A stretch of 64,000 bases of DNA, from NCBI GenBank assembly GCA_903813345.2, contig CAIIXF020000005.1, positions 29,145,375 through 29,209,374 on the forward strand, read 5' to 3'. The stretch is from Owenia fusiformis. Taxonomy: Eukaryota; Annelida; Polychaeta; Sabellida; Oweniidae. Below the pieces are notes generated by a model. That model worked only from the letters and a program-made list of their open reading frames with translations. It ran no database searches and had not been told where the DNA came from. Positions within the stretch are counted from its first letter, which is position 1. The number at the start of each line of letters is the position of its first letter. Both the position numbers and the translations under genes were made by a program. This document shows positions 11,801 through 21,601 of the stretch, one piece after another.

Positions 11801-14800
11801 GGAATATATATCCTGACTTTCAAACCAAAATATTGATTTGGATTTGTAGTCTCGAACTTTGAGAAACTTAAATAGCACAGTTGTGTGACCTAGTTTGATG
11901 ACCTTTGACCTTGAAAGGTTTACTTAGTCAGAGCTCAGTAAAGTCTTTTGTGATTAAGCTGACCAAAATTTACATCCAAAAATCAATTTGAAAAATCAAC
12001 TTTTTTGACCTTTCGAAGGTCACTGAAGGTCAAGTAAAGGTCAAATCCTAAAACTAATGTCAGATTTGAACTCCTGGCAACTTGTAGATGATTTTCAAAA
12101 AAAAATTGGTCAAATTGAAGCAAGTTGAAAAATAACTTATTTTTACTGTTTTTTGACGTCAAATATCTCAAAAACTGTAAAAATTTGATGCTGACATATA
12201 TTGAGCAATATGTAGGGAATGCTTAAATCTAGTGATGACGTAATTTATTGCAAGAAATGATCAAGTATAAGGCAAACTTTGAGAAACTTGTCAATCACAA
12301 AACCAGCCATTGACTTTATACATGAGAAAGTTTCCTGAAAATGAACAAAAAAGTCCTACTTTTTGTCAAATTTTATAGAGTAAACACCAAAAACTGTAAT
12401 TCCAAGAGCTTTGAAATCTTCAGAGGACATAAGTTGCATATAACGCAACTACTACAAGTTATTCTTCTTCAACAAAATGTCTAGTATTTACAGAAAATTT
12501 GACTTTTTGACGTCAAAATCAGCAATTTCTCGGAAACCGGGCAAACTTGGGAAATGGCGATGATAGGTCAAATAGGCATTATGGATATGCATAAAATGAA
12601 TGTGGTTAAGACTCAATCCGAATAGCAGTTTTTCTTTGTGCGGCCAATGTTGACGGACGGACGTACCAACGGACGGACGGACCAACGGACGGACGCCTGG
12701 TCAATCCCATAGGCTCACTGTGTGAGCCAAAAAGCATATCCTAGAATATCTGTCAATACTCTATAATGTCTAATACGAAAAGATTTTAAAATTCGACATC
12801 TGCAAAAACTATAGTATTCTAGTAGCCTTAAAAAAAGTATTCAAACTTTCAAAGTTCACTACAGTATAAACTGTCAAATTGGAAAATCATTGAAACCAGC
12901 CAAATGTGTTTGAAATCTTGGATTGACAGATGCTCACGTTTGAACAATGCTAATCAAAGGCAGATTAAAAATAGAACCAAAAAGTGTTCACATTGAGAGG
13001 TGTTCAAGTTAAAAGTCTTAAGATATACAGGTTTTACTGTATATTCTTACCTTACATTTATCATGCCAAATGTCTTATCCTGTGAGATAACTCTATTTAT
13101 CATGGACACAGTGGCTGGTTGAAATATGTGTAGAGGGACTGTTTGCCCGGGAATGAGCACAACACCAGGGAGACAAAGGATGGGGAGGGATGTGTAGGAG
13201 TCATCATCTAGAACTGTACGTCCCCTAATATCCTCCATGTCAGCACCAAGGTACTAGAATTATATTTGATTGGATTTATATTAAAGTCCCCATGCAATGT
13301 TTGAAAATATAGTCTAATCATTCAAATAGTTTTTCATGACTTGAAATACATTTTTGGAAAAAATGTGACTTTTGAAAAAAATGTATTCATCTTATAATTT
13401 TCAAATATTTGAATTTTCCATCTTTTCAGAAACAAAAGATTAGATTTCTAAATCATCAAATATACAACACTTAACATTGTAAAATGCACTATTTTCTCTA
13501 CTCCATTGAACAGATCAAGAAAAGGTAATCTTAAAATGATTAAATTGGAAATAAAACAATCTACACATACATAATGTATTGATGAAGGATAATAAAAAAT
13601 AAGTATATAAATAAATAAAATAAAACAAAAAAAGTTTCTCTTACTGAATGCTCCACAGGTAGCGATCTGTCAAAAGTCATGTCACGTTTTTTGGTTTTCT
13701 TTTTCTTTTTGGATTTCTTCTCCTTCTTTGCTTTGTTATCTCCTGACGCATCTGGATTGTTTTGTACATCTGGATTCTGCTCGGCACCTGGATTCTGGTG
13801 TATATTATCTACTGGATTGTCGTAATTTACAATTTGCATATCGATGTCATCTGGATTTACGTCATATGCATTAGAATCACTTGAATCATCCTCTGCAAAA
13901 AGATCAACAAACGTATATCTTAACATGTATATATCTTCATAAAGTTATTGGAGGCAAACTTTTTTATAGCTTATTGAGGTCAGAGAAGGAGATGTAATGA
14001 CCCATGGGCACTCCTCCGAGGAACTGTAGTGCAACAAGCCAGATACTGGACATGAAAGGGAGTATGCTAACTTCGATGACCCGTGTGGAATCGAACCAAG
14101 CCTCTTCAGCTTCAAAATCTGATGCTCTACCCCTTAGTCATAAGGGCTAGCCACTATAACTAGGCTTGAACAGCGACTTGCTTTTGGGGGTCATAAACCA
14201 TATCTCTGAAGGACAACATCAATTGTTACTAATTCCACCTCAGAGTCAGATGCTCTACCCCTTAGCCATAAGGGCTAGGCCCTTTGCCTCGAGCGAGGGT
14301 TTACGTAAAACACCGACCGCCGACCACCGACCACCGATCAGTCACTCTCCACAGTTGGGTACATGTGGTCGGTGGTCGGCTGACGGTCTTTTACATAAAG
14401 ATGTAAAAATGCAAAATTTGAAGTAAAACCTAAACTGGGAATTCAATGACTATAGTACCTTTACTAGGTCGTGATTTAAAAACGTATAATTATCATTTCA
14501 AATCACGATGAAAACGTTACATCGTCGTGGTGTGTAATGTCATCTTTTTAAGTGATGTTTCAGTTGTTAGAAGACCAATTTCATCCTGGTTAGTCACTTT
14601 GGAAAAAAACGCACGTAACATTGCATTAAGTTCATTCTTCATTCATATGAAACGCAATAACAAAAACACACAAACATCGTCGATGTTGACGTCGTAACGT
14701 TATGTTTGATTTCTCAGTTGTTAAACGTCAACTGGTAAAAACTACATTTGATATGACAAAAAAAGCTTTCTAATGGTGTTCTGATTCTAATGGTGTCACT

Positions 14801-15814
14801 TTTAATCCCGATAAGAGAACGCATGTACGTAACATTATATCGTGTTCAGTATTCAGTAGGCTATGACGATAACAAATCATTTTTGTTTCGAAATTGTTAA
14901 ATTTCAGTAAAAATTAGGATAGATTCCCGTAGAAACGATAGGTTGGTTAATGATAGGTTAGGACCTAAGGCAGGACAATTAATCGAGAGGAGACGGTCAT
15001 GACCAATTTGTTTGCTTGCCATTCGTTGCAAGGTACAAAATCGGTAAAAAACGTTGCCTAGTCCAACGATTGACATTCAAAATCAAATTATTAATATTCT
15101 AAGGCTACAAATATGTTCGGTCTTTTACATGATATGGTCGGTCTTTTACACATTTTCTTCAAACCCTGTTTTGAGGCTACCAGTGGAAAACACCGACTGG
15201 TCGGTGGTCGGTGGGGTCTTCTTTTCCGTAAACCCCTCGAGCGATAGAGGCATCAGACTTTGGAGCGGAATTACATGTAAGGCCCTGGGTTTGATTCCAG
15301 CATGGGGCATTGTATTTAGCAAACTCCCTATCAGGTCTAGTATCTGACATGTTAACTATAGCTGCCTGGACAAGCGTGCCCAGGGTCGTTATCGAGACAT
15401 GGTTAATTTTACAGAGTTTTACACATTCTTATTCATAACTGTTGGCTTTGCTAAAACCCTTTGTGCATGTGTAATTATGCAGTCAAAACTCAAGGTGATA
15501 ATGGACGTTGCCTGTAAAAGGTCTTCGTTAAAGGTAATGACGGCTAGCTCTAGGGTCATTTAGATGTCATGAGCATCTAATATTCAATTTTCCTATTCAG
15601 ACTGTGAGTGTGATGCATGGTCCAATTTCTAAAATTCAACAAATTATACATTCCCTTGTAGAGCTTATGGAACTTCGAAAACATTAAAACTGTTGTCCAA
15701 ATAAAACTTTAGTATTCAAACTGTGCCTAAGAAGTATATCTGAGAAATGCTATTACCTGATTCGCCCTCATTTCCCATATTTACACCAAGCAATGGAAGC
15801 AAGTCTTCAGCCAT
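8888..15814 (-). CDS. CRBN: Cereblon, substrate receptor of the CRL4 E3 ubiquitin ligase (complete, 9 exons)
   Basis: Exons on the minus strand: 15814-15757, 13892-13645, 13253-13051, 11689-11525, 11241-11058, 10762-10697, 10349-10149, 9675-9482, 9062-8888. They sum to 1494 nt (497 aa; human 442), and all junctions have GT-AG and matching phase. The start ATG (15812-15814) opens [10 protein letters not shown]. Residues ~20-95 are acidic then Lys-rich. The LON-like domain begins after '[12 protein letters not shown]' (~103) with '[13 protein letters not shown]', and 'IGRQRF'-type text (here AMGRQRFKV) marks its middle. The helical DDB1-binding region covers ~225-375. The CULT domain covers ~376-490, with zinc ligands C381/C384 and C448/C451 and the aromatic cage W437, W443, W457. 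Known function: DDB1-CUL4-RBX1 adaptor recognising C-terminal cyclic imide degrons. It converges on PTPDC1 and diverges from DNAJB9. Confidence 0.97.
9770..10040. repeat. Minisatellite in CRBN intron
   Basis: About seven degenerate copies, roughly 35-40 bp each, of 'gggctttatacagaaaggt' plus 'attactagaactgaa' or 'ataatatt' variants. It lies between CRBN exons 10349-10149 and 9675-9482. The open frame across it is a by-product of the repeat. Confidence 0.8.
10407..10590. mobile_element. Mariner/pogo-like MITE remnant ('acactaaaacctgta' end)
   Basis: It begins 'tacactaaaacctgtattag' and contains repeated 'gtgttctac' and 'gaacacct' motifs in both orientations. Similar ends occur at 13020-13042 (inverted, 'tacaggttttactgta') and 23160-23240 ('tacagtaaaacctatata'). 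Boundaries and family are approximate. Confidence 0.4.
11295..11396. mobile_element. Small palindromic MITE in CRBN intron
   Basis: The left arm 'acactcccctcc...gtttggcaactggaag' is matched inverted by 'cttccagttgccaaac...ggaggggagtgt'. It is about 102 bp with a ~40-bp loop. Confidence 0.8.
11890..12735. repeat. Dispersed repeat ending in (ggac)n and 'tcactgtgtgagcc'
   Basis: Sequence with 'gacctttgaccttgaaagg', a (ggacggac)n tract at 12651-12695, then 'ggctcactgtgtgagccaaa', a palindrome. The same tail style ('gacggacaag...ctcaccatgtgagctgat') occurs at 56350-56410, and (tccg)n tracts occur at 19855 and 23343. It fills the CRBN intron between exons 13051 and 11689. Limits are approximate. 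Confidence 0.45.
13990..14155 (-). mobile_element. tRNA-derived SINE (head readable on the minus strand)
   Basis: Read on the minus strand it carries a tRNA-like head: 'ggctagcccttatgac', an A-box-like 'taaggggtagagcatc', and a perfect B box GGTTCGATTCC (complement at about 14088-14098). A non-tRNA body follows. No clean tRNA cloverleaf was confirmed, so it is a SINE or tRNA pseudogene rather than a tRNA gene. Confidence 0.6.
14225..14296 (-). mobile_element. Second tRNA-like SINE head fragment
   Basis: 'gatgctctaccccttagcc...ataagggctaggcc' repeats the head of the SINE at 13990-14155 in the same orientation. It abuts the left end of the 939-bp element and a '+' strand SINE split by that element. 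Confidence 0.5.
14297..15235. mobile_element. Non-autonomous DNA transposon, 9-bp target duplication (MULE-like)
   Basis: The termini are inverted: GGGTTTACGTAAAA at the left and TTTTCCGTAAACCC at the right. The next ~30 bp of each arm are rich in 'ccgaccaccgacc' / 'ggtcggtggtcgg'. A perfect 9-bp duplication CTCGAGCGA flanks it at 14288-14296 and 15236-15244. The size is 939 bp and no transposase is visible. A 9-bp duplication with GGG ends suggests the Mutator/MULE group (inference). Confidence 0.85.
15236..15400 (+). mobile_element. SINE split by the 939-bp transposon
   Basis: Starting in the duplicated CTCGAGCGA it reads 'tagaggcatcagactt ... ccctgggtttgattccagc'. This is a tRNA-like head with a B-box-like GGTTTGATTCC. 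Its first bases (cctttgcctcgagcga) lie at 14281-14296, on the far side of the insertion. Confidence 0.5.
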
Positions 15815-16236
15815 TTTATGTTTACAATTTATTTTCATAAAGATGGCGCAAAATCAGGTCTGACCAATCAGAACACCGTTCGTGTACTTCCGACTAAATT
15901 TACTTCCGGATTTAAAAAACTTCTGATATTTCATTTTGTCATTAGTATTTCATTAACTACAGAGCTCTTGGAGGTTAGATCACTTTTTCGACAATAAAGA
16001 AGGTAATTACAACATACAAGTAGTATCTGAGCTAAGTTTTGAAACAGTTTTCTTCTCAAATTAGAAGTTGTATTTGATCAATGTTTTGACAGCTTGACAG
16101 TTTTTTCAAGTTTTGACCTCACTCAGGCCACAAATGCCAGTCATATCGTATTTTCGTAGTATGCTAGACTCAATAAATATATATTATCTTTGAGGTACTG
16201 ATACTTTTACACATACGACGGTATCTATAACTCATG
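15815..16236. promoter_or_regulatory. CRBN upstream/promoter region
   Basis: About 420 bp upstream of the CRBN ATG before the nested transposons begin. No TATA box or other decisive element was seen on the minus strand. Listed only because the CRBN promoter must lie in or beyond it. Confidence 0.35.
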
Positions 16237-16328
16237 TAGAGTCCATTTCACCACATGCTATCTATTGCAAGACTAACGCCTGGTGTAACCGTCACCATGT
16301 TATTCGGTGTTTTTTAAGTAGCGCAAGG

Positions 16329-16798
16329 TAGTGTTGTCGCGATTAATCGATACATCGCGATATACATCGCCAAAGCTGGTTCTGGCGATGCATCGATGTC
16401 TGAAACAAAACATCGATGTTTTTGAAAACAATTAATTTGCTAAAAATCGCTCTTTCTTATCTTATTTTGACGCAAATTGCTTACCTTTTTTCATGTCTTA
16501 TTTCATTTCCCAATGTTTTCTGATATTCTTTCGCTTTAAAACTGTTTTAGCTAGTCGAAATGAACCATTAATCTAAAAAATTTACTTTACTTTCATTTCA
16601 CCGTTACTAGAAGTTCCCGGATGTACCAGCGTACTTTTATTAATTTGTTCTGTTCGGTATTTTAGTGCATTAGCGTTCGGTATTTCAGTGCACTTTTCTC
16701 GAACTTTTTCTCGATGTACATCGCGATGTGCATCGATGTTTACTACTGAAAATTGCCGATGCATCGATGTACGATTAAGGCACATCGCGACAACACTA
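16329..16798. mobile_element. hAT-type MITE with 8-bp target duplication
   Basis: Inverted ends TAGTGTTGTCGCGAT / ATCGCGACAACACTA, flanked by a perfect 8-bp duplication GCGCAAGG (16321-16328 and 16799-16806). 470 bp, with many 'catcgatg' palindromes. The 8-bp duplication and TAGTG end are hAT hallmarks. Confidence 0.88.
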
Positions 16799-16806
16799 GC
16801 GCAAGG

Positions 16807-17048
16807 ATCCTGTCATGACCATGGTAATGTTAAAGCCTAATATGACCGTGACAATGCTTATAAGGCCTGTCATGACCGTGGTAATGTTAAAGCCTGATAT
16901 GACCGTTACAATGCTTGCAAGGCCTGTCATAACCGTGACAATGCTATATTATATTGCAAGGCCTGTCATGACCGTGGTAATGTTAAAGCCTCGTATGACC
17001 GTGACAATAGTTCCAAGGCCTCTCATGACCGTGGTTGTATTTAAAGTA
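16807..17048. repeat. Minisatellite 'catgaccgtggtaatgttaaagcc'
   Basis: About four units of ~55-65 bp alternate 'cctgtcatgaccgtggtaatg' and 'tatgaccgtgacaatgctt' (shown in parts). Inverted partners ('accacggtcatggcagg') lie at 18950-19045 in the opposite arm of the 2.87-kb element. A 79-codon open frame across it is a repeat artefact. Confidence 0.8.
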
Positions 17049-17326
17049 GCTTGAGAACACTGTAATGACAATTTTTCTTCGTGTTTAACTACCTTAAATA
17101 TGTAAATAAAGACTACTAAAAATGTGTATTAATTTCACAACGAAAACCTAATTTTTACTCATAAATAATTTGTGAACAAACTATATCTCTACTCTCATTC
17201 AAGGAGCTTCGATTCGAAAGCATATACTTTCTATAATGATCAATTAATAAGAATGATCAATTAATAAGATTTATCCATAAAAAATACCAACAGCAATGGG
17301 CGAAACATGAAGGTCATTAATGTCAT

Positions 17327-18918
17327 CCCAGCCTTTCAGTAGGTGATGTAGGTTCGAACCTAAAGCGAACCTAAAAGTGAATCCCACAATTTGATGGCTA
17401 CCTAAACGAACCTACTTCATGTAGGTTCGCTTTAGGTTCGAACCTAAAACTACCTAAAGCACTTTAAAAAAATCAGAAACTTGTAGGTAGTTTTAGGTTC
17501 GAACCTGAGGCGAACCTAAAAATGTTATACTTTTTCAGGATTTACCTAAACCGAACCAAATAATCTTAGAAATTATCTAGAGTTACCTAAAACTACCTAA
17601 AACACTTAAAAAAATCGAAAAGTTGTAGGTAGTTTTAGGTTCGAACCTAAAGCGAACCTAAAAACATAGTCATTCTTCAAGAGTTACCTAAAGCGAACCT
17701 AAAAATCTTAATTCTACCTAAAACACTTCAAACTTGTAGGTAGTTTTAGGTTCGAACCCAAAGCTACCTAAAGCAAACCTACAAAACAGAAGTTCTGTCA
17801 CAGCCACTAGGGGCGCTGATAGCAGGAAGTATCAATGCATTGTGGGTATAATATTCAAACTAAAATCAGTTAGACAGGAAATTTGGAAATAGCCAGGAAA
17901 ATGGGGAAATATGCTGAAATGACCATCACATCAGTGCTCATTTACAAAGTACATGTAAGTAAGTGTACAAATGATCAATCAATATATTATTTTTACCTCT
18001 TGAATACCCAGAATGACAGATATATCTGTCACAGAATTTTTCACTAAAACTGCTCTAACTTTGGCAATTTTTATCCAATCTTCACAAATGATGTTTTAAA
18101 ATGGGTCTATGTTTACTATTCTTATGAAATCAAACATCAACTGTTGTGTTTTTAGATGTAAATATCAAAAAAACTGGCAAAAAATAAACAATACTCTGGT
18201 TTCAAACCCTTTTTAGAGGCTGGTATTCAAGAAGTTAAGTGTTATAAAAGCATGCAATTATAAAATAGGAGGAATTTTAAATAAATGTACCTGAGTGAGA
18301 AACTAAGCATCAAAATGTGTGAGAAATAAATAAACAGTTGACATATAGCCTATACAGTTCACAAGTTTGTAGGGTCCAGACACCCGGCTACCTCCATAGG
18401 CCAGCTTAGGACCATCATTGTAAATAAATGTACTTGCGTGAGAATATATGCATCAAAATGTGTGAGAAATATATAAACAGTTCAAATCAATAAATCAAGT
18501 CATCCAGCTGCTGGGTGGTCTAAAGCCAACCCAGCCCTTGGAAGTATTTACCTAATGCGAACCTACGTAGGTTCGCTTTAGGTAGTTTTAGGTTCACTTT
18601 AGGCGATGTTCAAATATGCTAATTAGATTCAGGTTCGCTTTAGGTGACCACCTAAAGTGAACCTATAATTACCTAGAGCGAACCTATAATTACCTAAAGC
18701 GAACCTACCTAGGTTCGCTTTAGGTAGTTTAGGTAGTTATAGGTAGTTATAGGTTCGCTTTAGGTGATCACCTAAAGTAAACCTAGACCTAATTAGCATA
18801 TTTGAACATCGCCTAAAGCGAACCTACCAATGGAGTTTTTATATGGGGAACTACCTAAAGCGAACCTAGAAATCCTAGTTAAATATATCACCTAAAGCGA
18901 ACCTACTGAAAGGCTGGG
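17327..18918. mobile_element. Foldback unit built from 'aggttcgctttaggt' repeats
   Basis: The ends are inverted: CCCAGCCTTTCAGTAGGT at 17327 and ACCTACTGAAAGGCTGGG ending at 18918. Next to them are clusters (17341-17790 and 18540-18905) of 'ttcgaacctaaagcgaaccta' type short repeats in both orientations. No clean target duplication was seen. The centre (17800-18530) has no recognisable gene. Confidence 0.7.
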
Positions 18919-19518
18919 AAAGGTTGCGGTCGCGCCAGGCTTACACGATTACACTACCACGGTCATGGCAGGCATTTTAATATAATACAGCATTGTCGCG
19001 GTTATACCAGGCTTTCACGATAACATTACCACGGTCATGGCAGGATCCTTGCGCTACTTAAAAAACACCGAATAACATGGTGACGGTTATGCCAGGCGTT
19101 AGTCTTGCAACAGATAGGGTCTCCATTTCAATGCTTCATTTCGTCAGTAGAACGGCAAAAATAAGAAATTGGGAGACTATTGTGCAATAATATATGGAAA
19201 AGTATATTCATAATGTACATGAATGACATTTGTATATTTCAGATTTTTTAGTTTTTTGTGCAATAAGCCTGTGCCGTCTTGTAATTTGAAGAATTTCGGC
19301 CATGTTAATCTTATTGAAAATAACATGGCAGAGAAACATCCAAATATAAGAGGCCACACACTTTATAAGCCAAACTAGAAGCAATCCAAGATATACAAAT
19401 GTCATTCATGTACATTATGAATATACTTTTCCATATATTATTGCACAATGGTCGCCCAATTTCTTATTTTTGCCGTTCTACTGACGAACTGAAGCAGTGA
19501 AATGGACTCTAGTTTACA

Positions 19519-19609
19519 CGGGGAGTAGGTCAGTCACACACCTCTCTAATATTCTCTATGTTCTGATATAGGGAATATAAGAGAGGCAGAGAGGGGTCAC
19601 TTACTCCCC
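19519..19609. repeat. Hairpin/MITE, ~91 bp
   Basis: 'ggggagtaggtcagtcac...cctctct' is matched inverted by 'agagaggggtcacttactcccc'. It lies immediately right of the palindromic MITE. Confidence 0.65.
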
Positions 19610-19776
19610 ATCACATTTTATTTCGAGGTTGCTACAGAGTTGTTGCTCATTTAGACTAGAGTACAGGGAGGCAATATCGTCTATGTAGGTAACTGATGGA
19701 CACTCAGTGTATGCAGCCCCCGGGATGCAGCCATTTGTCCGACAATTGCCTACATGGACGACATTGCCTTCTTGTC
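19606..19776 (-). pseudogene. Possible orphan Cys-containing exon
   Basis: An open frame on the minus strand (about 57 codons) has six cysteines spaced like a secreted domain (GNCRTNGCIPG ... YTECPS ... QQLCSNLEIKCD). It ends at a good donor (GA|GTAAGT), with a possible acceptor 'gttgccatag' upstream. Neighbouring exons were not found and the protein was not recognised. It is wedged between a hairpin and a Helentron-like element, so it could be a captured or abandoned exon, or chance. Confidence 0.25.
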
Positions 19777-19794
19777 CTATGGCAACAGTAATTA

Positions 19795-21068
19795 TCCCAA
19801 CGAACGAAGTTCGGTAGGGATATAGTGAAGCCATCCATCAGTCAGTCCGTCCGTCTGTCCGTCCGTCCGTCTGTCCGTCCGTCTGTCCGTCCGTCTGTCC
19901 GTCCGTCCGGAAGATAACTCAAATACTAGTAGACGGATTTTCTTCATATTTGATGGAAAGATGTATATTGGTGAATAGTTTTACGCAAAAAAATTGTTTT
20001 CAAGATGGCCGCCGCTTTAAAAATGACGGCACTTTTTCGCAAAAATCATAAATTTTTCATTCTAAACCAAAGTAATTAATATTATTGTTTGAAATTTTGG
20101 TAGTATATTCACAACACTTATCTATTTCACATATATTCCGTGTTTTTCATCCTGACCCCCAGGGGCCGTGTATGGGGGGTCAGGAAAACAGAAATTTTCG
20201 CTAATTTTTAGATCTTTCTGAAGTATAGCTTTATTATACTCAAATGAAAGGCAATTAAGAGCAGATTGCAAATATTGTATCTTTTTTCTGATTCAAGCCT
20301 CGTAAAATTCAAAATGGCCGTCTAATGTACGATTTCGCAATAATTTTTCGATCCCTTCAAAGTATGGCTATATTATACTCAAATTGAAGGAATTTTGGAG
20401 TAGATCCAGGCCTCGAAATTAGCATTGCTAAGGTAGTGATTTGCTACCTGTTTTCCCAAAAACACTACTTGTCATTTCCTCCAACTAGCTAACTTCACTA
20501 GTACCTCAACTTACAACTCTCCATGTGAAAATATACAGATTTTCGATTGATTTGCCGATCAGCTGATCTTTGTTAATTCTTGTTCGAGCTGAATCACAAC
20601 TTTTACAATTACGCAAAAGCAGACCAATCATAGTCGACTTCATTCCTACTATCAATGAAATATGTATGTAAATTGCCTTAAAACATATAGTAATATCTTG
20701 GTAAGTATACATTTATTTACAATGTAATATCTTATATTATTGCGTTGCTAAGTCATAAAAGTATTTAGAAATCTCTGATCAAAATTATCACTACCTGCTT
20801 CTCTGAAATAGCTACCTGGAAAATTCACTAAGTAGTGAAACAACTACCTGATAAAAAAAGTTAAGCGCAAGGCCTGAGATCACATTAATGGTGTTATTTT
20901 TCAGATTTGTACCTCAGAAAATTCAAAATGGCTGCTTTGCAGGAATTCGCAATTCTAAAATCTAATTTTTTCAATTTTAACCAAAGTAATGAGTATACTT
21001 GATTGGAATTCGCTAATTGATATTTTGTTCGTTGGGATTTGCTACTCCGCGGAGTTGCCGTTATCTAG
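19795..21068 (+). mobile_element. Helentron-like non-autonomous element, copy A
   Basis: The 5' end is A|TCCCAACGAACGAAGTTCGG. The 3' end has the subterminal inverse GTTCGTTGGGA (21027-21037), then a perfect hairpin ACTCCGCGGAGT, 9 bp, then CTAG|T. A TC 5' end, 3' hairpin, CTRR terminus, A/T target and an asymmetric (subterminal) inverted repeat are the signature of Helitron2/Helentron elements (family knowledge). It contains a (tccg)n tract at 19855-19910, 'aagatggccgccgctttaaa' type text, and an inserted MITE (20407-20876). No Rep/helicase is visible. Confidence 0.7.
20407..20876. mobile_element. CAGGCC-ended MITE with 5-bp target duplication, inside Helentron copy A
   Basis: The ends are CAGGCCTCGAAATTAGC and its imperfect inverse (GTTAAGCGCAAGGCCTG). 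They are flanked by AGATC at 20402-20406 and 20877-20881. 470 bp. It has the same end sequence and 5-bp duplication length as the element at 2038-3971. 'gctacctg'/'caggtagc' motifs recur inside. Confidence 0.75.
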
Positions 21069-21339
21069 TTGTAAATGTATGTAGCCCTACAGCCTGTATA
21101 CCATAACAGGAATATGATACATATTTAGTTGAACAAATATGTTGTAGACTGTATTGAAGGACTTTTGGTTTTTAAAAGCCAGGACAGAAGCAATTGTTGG
21201 CACAGGCTGTGCCCTCATAACCTGGGTTTGCCGCTATCCAAACCCACTTTTGCAAAAAGTGAACGGTTCATTTTTTGAATTGTTCGGGTTATTCTCTGGA
21301 GTTTTCAATTCAGGAATTATTAGAAGGGTTCCTCGTAAT

Positions 21340-21410
21340 TAATAACATTTTAACAAGCATATTAGGGTCCCCAGTGCACAGCAACGATGTAATAGCCTAA
21401 CAGTCGTCAC
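21340..21410 (+). mobile_element. Possible LINE 3'-tail fragment
   Basis: 'ggtccccagtgcacagcaac' followed by 'tagcctaacagtc' resembles the 3' UTR of the LINE at 58600-61880 ('ggtccccagtgcacagcaac ... gtagcctgacagtc'). Short, so tentative. Confidence 0.45.
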
Positions 21411-21601
21411 ATATTTCAGCAAGAAAAGCAGCAAACTAAGTGTTAACCTGTCATGAGAAAAATAGACCCTATACATCCCAAAACCATGATCTAACATGGA
21501 GAGAAATAATGTCTAACACCCCCCTTCAATTGACCTTTTGTGATCAGAATTCAGGAATTTTGTTTATGGATACTGTTGTCACGTATTTCGTCTTATTGGT
21601 G

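Larger units (their letters stand above)
16251..19121. mobile_element. 2.87-kb foldback-type DNA element inserted in the MITE
   Basis: It is flanked by the 9-bp repeat TCCATTTCA (16242-16250 and 19122-19130). The inverted ends are 'ctatctattgcaagactaac' at the left and its inverse 'gttagtcttgcaacagatag' at the right. They continue for over 70 bp ('gtcaccatgttattcggtg', 'aagtagcgcaagg'). The outermost 3-6 bases do not match perfectly. There is no transposase. The interior holds two minisatellites, a hAT MITE and a second foldback unit. Confidence 0.7.
16239..19509. mobile_element. Palindromic TA-flanked MITE, split by a 2.9-kb insertion
   Basis: The outer ends are GAGTCCATTTCA (16239-) and TGAAATGGACTC (to 19509), each bordered by TA. 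Without the inserted 2.87 kb plus one duplication copy it is a ~390-bp near-perfect palindrome. Its arms (19122-19250 and 19390-19509) share 'cgtcagtagaacggcaaaaa', 'taagaaattggg' and 'gaatatacttttccatatat'. The TA target suggests a Tc1/mariner-type MITE (inference). Confidence 0.7.

Noticed and set aside
14085-14155. tRNA gene on the minus strand
   Set aside because: The B box is perfect, but a full cloverleaf with acceptor stem could not be drawn and a SINE body follows.
16815-17054. 79-codon Met/Thr/Val-rich frame
   Set aside because: Minisatellite translation artefact.
21154-21342. 62-codon frame after Helentron copy A
   Set aside because: No motif and no splice signals; next to a LINE-tail-like sequence, probably repeat DNA.
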